This document shows, one piece after another, positions 18,406-25,143 of a stretch of 57,345 nucleotides of DNA (its first letter is position 1; the number at the start of each line of letters is the position of its first letter). Origin of the DNA: an uncultured Myxococcales bacterium (lineage in GTDB: Bacteria; Myxococcota_A; UBA9042; DTJE01); NCBI GenBank assembly GCA_937975765.1, contig CALJUR010000125.1, positions 1 to 57,345 on the forward strand. The letters are read 5' to 3'. The position numbers and the translations under genes were made by a program. The notes under the pieces were generated by a model. It made no database searches, had not been told where the DNA came from, and worked only from the letters and a program-made list of their open reading frames with translations.

Positions 18406-19476
18406 TCAGTCCCGGGGCAGGATCCGCCGGTGGTGTCGCCGCTGGGTGCCGCGGGCCGCCCACGCGGTCATCAGGGCGTCGGTGATCTGCTGCCGGGCCG
18501 CCTCCTCGTTGCCGCCCGCCACGTCGGCCAGCGCCGCCGAGAAGCCCCCCGAGAAGGTGCGCCCGCCGCAGTCCACCGGGAAGCCCAGTTGCGTGGACAG
18601 CGCGCCGTCCAGGAAGGCGTAGGGGTCCAGCGTCGCGTCCTGGGTGCGCATCGAGCCGTTGAAGCGGCCGTTCACCAGGCCGAAGGCGATGATGGTCTCG
18701 GTGCCCTCGGAGCGGGCCAGGAAATCCGCGGTCTCGCCGATGGCGTCCCGGGCGCGGCGCCCGACCCGGCCCGCGTACGCCACCGTCAGGCCCGCCTTCG
18801 TCTGCACGGTGCGCAGCGCGGTCGTCAGCGTCTCCAGGAACGTCCTGCCCAGGGGGGTCTGCACGATCGTGCGCGTCATCTCGGCGCTGCTGTACTGGGC
18901 CAGCAGGCCGGCCGCCTGGTGGTCCGGGCTGCGGGCCGTCACGAAGTCCATCGTGTCCGTCCGGATGCCGTACATCAGCGCGGTGGCGACCCGGCAGGCC
19001 TCGCTGGGGTCGAACGGCGCCAGGTGCAGCAGGTGGGCGTAATGGAAGGCCATCAGGGTGCACGTGCTGCCGACCGAGGGGACCTGCTCGGCGTAGACGG
19101 CGCCCGTCGGCACGGGGGCGTGGTGGTCGACGTGGACCAGCAGCGGCAGGCGCTTCGGCTGCGGGATCGGCAGCCGCGCGTTCTGGCGATCGACGACGGC
19201 GAACGCCGAGTACCCGACCCGCGGCAGGCGGCCGGTCACCTGCTTGAACGGGATGCCCAGCAACTGGGCGAAGACCATGTTGTCCGGCCGGCTGACGACC
19301 TCGAAGGTCAGGATGTCCATCGTGACGCCCGCGTGGCGGGCCAGCAGTTTCAGGGCCCACGCGGACGCCAGGCCGTCGGGATCGGGCGATCCGAGGACGG
19401 CGACGAACATCCGCTTGCCCGCGTATTGCTTGAGGATCTCCAGCAGTTCCGAGGTCCGCGCCGACTGTGCTTCCAC
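18406..19476 (-). CDS. DHH-family phosphoesterase (NrnA-like)
   Basis: 356 aa from GTG 19476, which has AGGAGG just upstream; a longer reading from 19515 is possible but has no ribosome site. DHH motifs in order are SPDPDGLASAWAL (motif I), FAVVDRQ, VDHHAP (the DHH signature), GIRTDTMDF, and the C-terminal DHHA1 glycine motif GGRTFSGGFS. The family covers Mn-dependent nano-RNA and pAp phosphatases and cyclic-dinucleotide linear product hydrolases. It is larger than the usual 310-330 aa of NrnA. The substrate cannot be told from sequence alone. It is divergently arranged with the ACT-domain gene. Confidence 0.85.
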   Translation of the reverse strand: MEAQSARTSELLEILKQYAGKRMFVAVLGSPDPDGLASAWALKLLARHAGVTMDILTFEVVSRPDNMVFAQLLGIPFKQVTGRLPRVGYSAFAVVDRQNARLPIPQPKRLPLLVHVDHHAPVPTGAVYAEQVPSVGSTCTLMAFHYAHLLHLAPFDPSEACRVATALMYGIRTDTMDFVTARSPDHQAAGLLAQYSSAEMTRTIVQTPLGRTFLETLTTALRTVQTKAGLTVAYAGRVGRRARDAIGETADFLARSEGTETIIAFGLVNGRFNGSMRTQDATLDPYAFLDGALSTQLGFPVDCGGRTFSGGFSAALADVAGGNEEAARQQITDALMTAWAARGTQRRHHRRILPRD

Positions 19477-19485
19477 CTCGCCTCC

Positions 19486-19515
19486 TTGACGCCCCGGAGA
19501 GCCGCGATCTAGCAT
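19486..19515 (+). promoter_or_regulatory. Candidate promoter of the ACT-domain gene
   Basis: TTGACG and TAGCAT are spaced 18 bp apart, giving a predicted start near 19522 and a 30-nt leader to ATG 19552. On the opposite strand, TGCTAGAAT (19531-19523) is an extended -10 that could serve the DHH gene, so the two promoters would overlap. Confidence 0.4.
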
Positions 19516-19525
19516 GGGGCTGATT

Positions 19526-19537
19526 CTAGCACGCTAG
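19526..19537. promoter_or_regulatory. Short inverted repeat at the ACT gene start site
   Basis: CTAGCACGCTAG is a near-perfect dyad (CTAGC/GCTAG) just downstream of the predicted start of the ACT-domain transcript and overlapping the divergent extended -10. It would suit an operator, but nothing identifies a regulator. Confidence 0.3.
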
Positions 19538-19551
19538 TCGGGGGAGTCGCG

Positions 19552-19953
19552 ATGGACACGATGAAGCAACTGGCCGTGTTCGTGGCCAACCGTCCCGGGA
19601 CCCTCGCCCAGATCTGCACGACGCTGGCGCAGAACCAGATCAACATCCTGGGGATCAGCGTGGCCGACGCCATGGACCACGCGGTCCTGCGATTCGTCGT
19701 CGACAGGTCATCGGTCGCGGTCCACGTGCTGGGCGAAACGGGGCTGCTGGTGCTGGATTCGGACGTGCTGGCCGTCGCGCTGGACAACCAGCCGGGACGC
19801 CTGTCCGACGTCAGCCGCGTGCTGGGCGAGGCGGGCGTGAACATCGAGTATGCCTACGGCGGTACCAGCCAGGCCGACAAGACCGGCACCCTGTTCCTGA
19901 AGGTCAGCGATACGGACGCCGCCCGCGTGGCCCTGGCAAAGATCGGGCTGTAG
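19552..19953 (+). CDS. Tandem ACT-domain protein
   Basis: 133 aa made of two ACT domains (about 1-65 and 66-133) and nothing else. ACT 1 has QLAVFVANRPGTLAQICTTLA and INILGISVAD; ACT 2 has VLAVALDNQPGRLSDVSRVLG, INIEY-like GVNIEYAYGG, and GTLFLKVSD. Stand-alone double-ACT proteins bind amino acids and act as regulators or as sensors for other enzymes. The ligand cannot be read from the sequence. GGGGAG precedes the ATG. It converges on grpE 29 bp downstream. Confidence 0.88.
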   Translation: MDTMKQLAVFVANRPGTLAQICTTLAQNQINILGISVADAMDHAVLRFVVDRSSVAVHVLGETGLLVLDSDVLAVALDNQPGRLSDVSRVLGEAGVNIEYAYGGTSQADKTGTLFLKVSDTDAARVALAKIGL

Positions 19954-19982
19954 GGGCATCGGGCGTCCGGGGAACCTTCCCG

Positions 19983-20615
19983 CTATTCCAGGTCGGTGCG
20001 CTCCATCCCGGGCGAGGTGACCTCGGGGGAATTGGCCACGGTCACCAGCGCCGGGCGCAGGATCCGCCCGTGCAGGCTGTAGCCGCGCTGGACCTCCTGC
20101 GCGATCGATCCGGGGGGTGCCGCGTCGGTCTCGACCTGCTGCAGCGCCTCGTGGAAGGCGGGGTCGAAGGGCTGCCCGACCTCGGCGGCAATCGGCTCGA
20201 CGCCAGCGCGGCGCAGCATCTTCATCATCTCGCTGATAACCAGTTCCACGCCGGCCGCGATGGCGGGGGACTCGCCGGACCGGACCGCAGCGTCCAGGGC
20301 GCGCTGCAGGTTGTCCATGATCGGCAGGAACTCCTTCAGCAGCCTCTCCGTGGAGAACCGGGCGTGGTCGTGGCGATCCCGCTCGGCGCGCTTCTTGAAG
20401 TTGTCGAAGTCGGCGGCCAGGCGCATCGCCCATTCCTTCAACTCCTTCAGTTCCTTTTCCAGGGCCTCGGCGCGGGCCTCCGCGGGGTGCGGCTGGGGCA
20501 GTTCGAGGGCCTCGGCCGGGGCCTGCGAGGCCTCGGGCACGGGTCCGAACTCGTCGAAGAGCGCGTCGTGCGCGCCCCCGGCCGGGTCGTTCTTCGGGTC
20601 GTCAGAGAAGGTCAT
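19983..20615 (-). CDS. grpE: GrpE nucleotide exchange factor
   Basis: 210 aa, normal for GrpE, which releases ADP from DnaK in the Hsp70 chaperone cycle. The N-terminus is acidic and disordered (1-55). A long dimerising helix (KELKELKEWAMRLAADFDNF, KKRAERDR) follows, then the four-helix bundle and the beta-wing domain with FDPAFHEALQQVE, the family signature, and GYSLHGRILRPALVTVA. dnaK and dnaJ are not in this window. It is monocistronic here with its own strong promoter. Confidence 0.95.
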   Translation of the reverse strand: MTFSDDPKNDPAGGAHDALFDEFGPVPEASQAPAEALELPQPHPAEARAEALEKELKELKEWAMRLAADFDNFKKRAERDRHDHARFSTERLLKEFLPIMDNLQRALDAAVRSGESPAIAAGVELVISEMMKMLRRAGVEPIAAEVGQPFDPAFHEALQQVETDAAPPGSIAQEVQRGYSLHGRILRPALVTVANSPEVTSPGMERTDLE

Positions 20616-20645
20616 CGTTCGTGTCCACCGGTACCTGCCGGGCGA

Positions 20646-20674
20646 AATGTAGATTCGCGAAGCGGGGTTGTCAA
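20646..20674 (-). promoter_or_regulatory. Sigma70-type promoter of grpE
   Basis: TTGACA and TACATT with exactly 17 bp between them, one of the best consensus matches in the window. The -35 box contains the TGA stop of the upstream M20-like gene (20673-20671). The predicted start lies near 20639, 24 nt before the grpE ATG. No CIRCE element (TTAGCACTC-N9-GAGTGCTAA) is present. Confidence 0.7.
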
Positions 20675-21981
20675 CGCGGACCCGTCTCCGGCATCGGAAA
20701 CGCCTCGGGAACGCAGGTTCCCAGGACCGTCCTCAGGAACGCCTGGGCCCCCCGTCGAAGGCCGGCGGGCGGGATCCCGGGCCCGTCCACGGGCAGCGAC
20801 AACTCGTCGTCGGGCACGACCGACAGGGGGGTGAATCCGTAGGCCGTCACGTCGTCCGGCCCGAACGTCGCCGCGTCCCACGCGTCCAGGGAAAGGCCGG
20901 GCAGCAGTACGGCGTCGGGCTCGACGTGCCGGACCGAGTCGGCGATCCGGTCCCACAGCGGGGTCGGGTGCGGCATCTCCACCGCCTCCACGTCGTCCAC
21001 CCTCTCGACGGTGACCTCCGGGCCCAGCAGGGTCTGCAGGTCGCGCACGGCGTCGTCGGCCCGGCGGCCCGGCAGCACGCGCAGCCGCACGTCGGCCTCG
21101 GCGCGGCCGGGCGGCAGCCCCGTCGTGCCCCCGGCCCGCAGGCCCGCGATCTCGACGGTGTCGCGGCTGATGGCGGCCAGGCTGGCGGCCACGTCCCGGT
21201 CGGGCACCAGGCGCGACAGGGTGGCGCCCGCGCCCAGCAACTGGATGCCGCGCAGAAGGGCGGCCGGGCGCGAGGGCAGCGTCGAGACCACCGTGTCCAG
21301 CCAGGCGACGGCGGGGGCACAGGGACGGGTCATCAGGACGCCCGACTCCAGCCGCAGCAGGGTGCGCAGCAGCCGCATCGGGGCGTCCTCCGCGGGTGGC
21401 GAGCCCGGGGGGGTCACCGCGGTGACTCGGGCATGCACCAGGGCCTTGGAGGCCACCTGCACCTCGACCAGCGTCCGGTGGCCGGGCCTCCGGGGCGCGC
21501 CGCCGTCCGCCGTCAGCGCCAGCCGGCAGCGCAGGCGATCCCGGTGGCGGGCAGCCAGCCTTCGCAGCAGGGGCACCCCGTCCGGGCCCCGACCCGGAAG
21601 GACGGCCAGCACCAGATCCCTCTGCGGGATGAACCCGCGCCGCCGGACCAGGGCCATCGCCATCAGGCTGACGGCCGCCATCACGCCTCCCTGCAGGGCC
21701 GCGCGTGGGGTCGTCGCCCCCTCTCCGGGCGGGTCCGCCGACGCGACCAGCAGCAGGCTCTCGTCGGGGCGGTGGGCCGACAGCCGGGCCACGAGGCACG
21801 GCAGGCCCCCGTCGCCCTCCACGACCTCGCAAGGGATTCCCTCGGCCCCCAGGATGCCCGACAAGTAGCGCACCGAGGTGCCGGCCAGCGGCCCCAGCGA
21901 TCCGGACCCGGGCCTCACCAGGTGGTCCAGGTGGTAGGAGAGTTCGTCCAGTTCCCGGTCGGTGAGGAGCGTCTCGTCCAT
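20671..21981 (-). CDS. M20-peptidase-like protein lacking metal ligands
   Basis: 436 aa from ATG 21981 with GGGAG seven bases upstream. The overall plan is that of M20 carboxypeptidase/deacylase proteins: an N-terminal catalytic half (LLLVASADPPGEG), a central dimerisation-like region (AEADVRLRVLPGRRADD, like the RVDVRLLPG strand) and a returning catalytic strand with LPGLSLDAWDAATFG and YGFTPLSV. The normal HxD ligand pair is SAD here, the GRGxxDxKG loop is RAALQGGVMA, and the paired Glu is missing. It probably is a non-enzymatic paralogue, or the family call is wrong. It is followed by grpE, whose promoter overlaps its stop. Confidence 0.55.
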   Translation of the reverse strand: MDETLLTDRELDELSYHLDHLVRPGSGSLGPLAGTSVRYLSGILGAEGIPCEVVEGDGGLPCLVARLSAHRPDESLLLVASADPPGEGATTPRAALQGGVMAAVSLMAMALVRRRGFIPQRDLVLAVLPGRGPDGVPLLRRLAARHRDRLRCRLALTADGGAPRRPGHRTLVEVQVASKALVHARVTAVTPPGSPPAEDAPMRLLRTLLRLESGVLMTRPCAPAVAWLDTVVSTLPSRPAALLRGIQLLGAGATLSRLVPDRDVAASLAAISRDTVEIAGLRAGGTTGLPPGRAEADVRLRVLPGRRADDAVRDLQTLLGPEVTVERVDDVEAVEMPHPTPLWDRIADSVRHVEPDAVLLPGLSLDAWDAATFGPDDVTAYGFTPLSVVPDDELSLPVDGPGIPPAGLRRGAQAFLRTVLGTCVPEAFPMPETGPR

Positions 21982-22054
21982 CGCGCATCTCCCGGGGCGG
22001 TCGCGGGGTGGCCCGATGATACACCCCGGGTGCCGGGCGGGCACAGGACGAGGA

Positions 22055-22936
22055 TCAGTACTTCCCTTCGCGCAGGCGCTCGGGCGGGACCTCGCCGGAC
22101 ACGGGATACCCGAAGCGCGGCCAGAAGCCGACATGCTCCGTGTCGGTCAACTCGATCCGGGTGACGTACTTCGGGCTCTTGTAGGCCAGCAGGCGGGGGA
22201 CCACGATGCGGGCGGGGAAGCCGTGCTTCAGGGACAGCGTGCTGCCGCCGATGCCCAGCGCCAGCAGGGTGCGGGGCTCGCGGGCGACGGGCAGCGGCAG
22301 CGATTCGGTATAGCGGCCGCCGACGGAGTGGATCTTCAGGAAGCCGGCCTCGGGCCGAACGCCCGCAAGATCCAGCAGCCGCGCCAGCGGGATGCCGTCC
22401 CAGGGCACGTCCAGGATGCTCCACCCCTCGACGCAGTGGAAGTCGGTCACCTGGCCGACCAGCCCGAGGTCCCGCAACTGGCAGAAGTCCAGCGTCAGCG
22501 GGGTCCGCACCAGGCCGTTGATCGTCAGCCTCCAGGAGGCCAGCAGGCTGGCGAGGTCCTGCGGGTCCACCGTTCGTTCCCCCCACTTCTCGAAGACCGG
22601 CAGGTCCTCGGGCCCCGGGGGAGGTGGGCAGGAAGCGTCCGGAAGGTCCGGGGCGGCATCGGCATCGGTCGCCAGGGCGTCCTCGTCGCCGGGAGGGGCA
22701 TCCTCGCCGGCCTCTCCCGGGTCGAGGAACGGCAGGTCGCGCAGTCCCGCGAGGTCCCGGGCCGGGTCTCGGCCCGCCTGGACGCACGCGTCGATCAGCG
22801 GGGAGAACAGGCCCAGCACGGATGCGCGGCCCAGCCACGCGAGCAGGGACCGGCGCGTCACCGGTCCCGGCTCGCGGTGCTCCCCGGCGAGTCCCGGGGA
22901 AGCCGCCTGGCCCGTGCGTTCGACCGATCCGCCCAT
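22055..22936 (-). CDS. Tat-exported molybdopterin oxidoreductase (sulfite-oxidase/MsrP fold)
   Basis: 293 aa from ATG 22936, which has GGAGGGC upstream. A twin-arginine signal (TRRSLLAWLGRASVLGLF, Arg 28-29) ends at a possible lipobox DAC (Cys 51), so it may be a Tat lipoprotein. An acidic linker runs to about 110. The catalytic domain contains TDFHCVEGWSILDVPWDG, where Cys 168 is the expected molybdenum ligand, and KHGFPARIVVPRLLAYKSPKYVTRIEL, typical of the oxidoreductase molybdopterin-binding family (PF00174). It lacks the dimerisation domain of true sulfite oxidases. The substrate is unknown. No haem partner is adjacent. Confidence 0.85.
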   Translation of the reverse strand: MGGSVERTGQAASPGLAGEHREPGPVTRRSLLAWLGRASVLGLFSPLIDACVQAGRDPARDLAGLRDLPFLDPGEAGEDAPPGDEDALATDADAAPDLPDASCPPPPGPEDLPVFEKWGERTVDPQDLASLLASWRLTINGLVRTPLTLDFCQLRDLGLVGQVTDFHCVEGWSILDVPWDGIPLARLLDLAGVRPEAGFLKIHSVGGRYTESLPLPVAREPRTLLALGIGGSTLSLKHGFPARIVVPRLLAYKSPKYVTRIELTDTEHVGFWPRFGYPVSGEVPPERLREGKY

Positions 22937-23042
22937 GCCCGCCCTCCGCCTCTTGACGATACCGGCTGGGTCGCCCGTGAGTGGAATCCTGTCGAAATAA
23001 TCATGGAAATACAAGAGGCTGGAACAGCGGGACGCGAGGGAC

Positions 23043-24908
23043 CTAGGGCGACCCGGTCCCGGCCAGCAGCAGCCGCTCGGCCAGTTCCAGCGCGTCGACG
23101 GGCCAGAACCCGCGCGACCGCGGGCGGGCGACGCCGGGCCCGGCGATCGGCCGGCAGGACAGGACCAGGTGCCGCCACCGCGCCGGGATCGCGTCCCGGC
23201 CGTGCACCGCGCCCAGCAGCGCGCCCGTGATGGCCGCGTTGGTGTCGGTGTCGCCGCCGGCGCAGACCGTCGCGACCAGCCCCTCCTCCGGCGAGGGCGA
23301 GTGCAGCAGCCGGAAGAAGGCGTTGCGCAGGGCGATCCGCACCCAGCCCATGTCGTGCAGGAAATCGGGTGGCGGCCCGTCGTCGGCGGCCTGCAGGTCG
23401 TCGTGGAGGGCGGATCCGGGCCGGGCCCGGGACAGGGCCCTTCGCCACGTGTCCCGCGGCGACAGGCCCTCCCGGATCGCGCCCGCGATGGCGGCGGTGA
23501 AGGCCTCGGCCGCGTCCAGGCACACCGGGTTCGGGTGGGTCAGGCCGGCGTCGGCCCGCGCCGCCGCGGCGACCTCGTCGTCGGTCCGGCGGGCGCCCCA
23601 GATCCCGACGGGGGCGATGCGCATCAGGGACCCGTTGGCCTGGCTGTCGCGGCGGGCCAGCGCGCGGGCCGTGGCGGCGGCCCTCCGGTCCCGGAGATCG
23701 GCCTCGGTCACCGCGCACAGGGCCTGCCGGGTGGTGCCGCCGACGTCGAAGGCCGGCGAGTGGTACCAAGCAACATAGGCGGCGACGGCGTCCTCGACGT
23801 CATAGCCGTCCGCCAGCACGATGGATCGGGCCAGGTACAGCGCCATCTCCGAGTCGTCGGTCGGCTGGCCCGCCAGCAGGTTCCAGGTCCCGCCATCCTG
23901 CAGTTCCCGCACGCCGTCCGGGAACTGCCGGGCGATGTCGTGCGCCGACCGGAACTCGACCGGCGATCCCAGGCTGTCCCCGACCAGTTGCCCCAGCAGG
24001 GCCCCCTGGGCCCGGGACAGCACGCCGGCATCCGGTTCGCAGCGCCCGGTCTGCAGGCGGACCAGGCCGTACCGGCCCTCGGTCGTCGCCCGCCGCGGGT
24101 CCAGAGCCGCGTTCCAGTTCCGTCCGGCCAGGGCCCGGCACACCTTCCCACCGCCGCCGAAGCACCAGCCGACGCGGCTGGACCCGTCCGGTGCGTACCG
24201 CACGGGCCGCCCCGCCTCGCTGAACAGGTCGCCGCCGACCCCGCGCAGCAGGGCATGTCCCGCCGCGTAGTCCCAGTCGCCGGGGGCGTTCAGGGACACG
24301 CCGGCCTCGACGTCCCCCGCCGCCGCCAGCGCCAGCCTCCATGCGATGCTGGGCAGCGCCCGGTAGCGCGCCGGGGCGACCGCGGCGGCGTTCGCCTCGG
24401 CATTGCGATCGGCGGCCTGCGACACGGCCACGACGTGATGCGGGTGCAGATCCTCCGCGAACGGCGGGCGGGCCACGGGCACGCCGTTGCGGATCAGCGG
24501 GCCGCACCCCTCGGCCCAGGCGAACCACTCCCCTTCGGGCCCGGGCGCCGTCGGCGCATGCACCACGCCCAGCACCGGCAGGCCGTCACGCACCAGTGCG
24601 ATCGACACGGCCGACCCGCGGTGTCCCCGCAGGAACGCGACGGTGCCGTCGTTCGGATCCACCAGCCAGACGCCCTGCTCGCCTTCCGCGGCGGGCAGGC
24701 TGCCTGTCTCCTCGCCGCGGAACCCGATCCCGGGGAAGGCGCGCAGCAGGCGTTCCCGGATGACGGTCTCGGCCGCCTCGTCCACCGGCGCGTGGCCGTG
24801 GATCCCCCGCGGTCCGCCGGCCCGCTGGAACTCCTGGCGGATCCGGTCGCCGGCCTCCTTTGCGGCGGCGATCGCCACGCCCAGCGCGTCCCCAAGAGGT
24901 CCCTTCAT
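23043..24908 (-). CDS. Inositol-monophosphatase / ADP-ribosylglycohydrolase fusion
   Basis: 621 aa with two complete enzyme domains. Residues 1-265 form an IMPase/CysQ-type Mg-dependent phosphatase: GEE at 65-67, WLVDPNDGT at 81-89 and GDWDYAAGHALLRGVGG at 210-226 supply the metal ligands. Residues 298-615 form an ADP-ribosylglycohydrolase (DraG/ARH): LLGQLVGDSLGSPVEF at 304-319, TDDSEMAL at 350-357, NGSLMRIAPVG near 440 and GGDTDTNAAITGALLGA near 560, which hold the two-metal site. No gap or frameshift separates them. The joint substrate could be a phosphorylated ADP-ribose or nucleotide derivative; this is inference. It is cytoplasmic, with no signal peptide, and divergent from the ceramidase gene. 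Confidence 0.92.
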   Translation of the reverse strand: MKGPLGDALGVAIAAAKEAGDRIRQEFQRAGGPRGIHGHAPVDEAAETVIRERLLRAFPGIGFRGEETGSLPAAEGEQGVWLVDPNDGTVAFLRGHRGSAVSIALVRDGLPVLGVVHAPTAPGPEGEWFAWAEGCGPLIRNGVPVARPPFAEDLHPHHVVAVSQAADRNAEANAAAVAPARYRALPSIAWRLALAAAGDVEAGVSLNAPGDWDYAAGHALLRGVGGDLFSEAGRPVRYAPDGSSRVGWCFGGGGKVCRALAGRNWNAALDPRRATTEGRYGLVRLQTGRCEPDAGVLSRAQGALLGQLVGDSLGSPVEFRSAHDIARQFPDGVRELQDGGTWNLLAGQPTDDSEMALYLARSIVLADGYDVEDAVAAYVAWYHSPAFDVGGTTRQALCAVTEADLRDRRAAATARALARRDSQANGSLMRIAPVGIWGARRTDDEVAAAARADAGLTHPNPVCLDAAEAFTAAIAGAIREGLSPRDTWRRALSRARPGSALHDDLQAADDGPPPDFLHDMGWVRIALRNAFFRLLHSPSPEEGLVATVCAGGDTDTNAAITGALLGAVHGRDAIPARWRHLVLSCRPIAGPGVARPRSRGFWPVDALELAERLLLAGTGSP

Positions 24909-25143
24909 CGCGGCTGGTCCTCCTTGACGGCCGGATCGTACATCGGCACTGCGACGCGCGGGAACGAGGGTGGCCTTTGCTGCCGGACAACATTCCGTTT
25001 GTCTCGCGCGGAAGATCGACCCTTTTCCCCTCTCCCGTCATGCCCGGTTCGCGGGACGGGTGGCATCCTGCGACGTCGTCCCGGCCGGCCGGGCGACACG
25101 ACGGCGGAACGCGACGAAGCGACCTGCGGAAGCGAGGGGCGAC

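Noticed and set aside
20616..20670. Heat-shock CIRCE element before grpE
   Set aside because: The TTAGCACTC-N9-GAGTGCTAA pattern is absent; the promoter is a plain sigma70 type.
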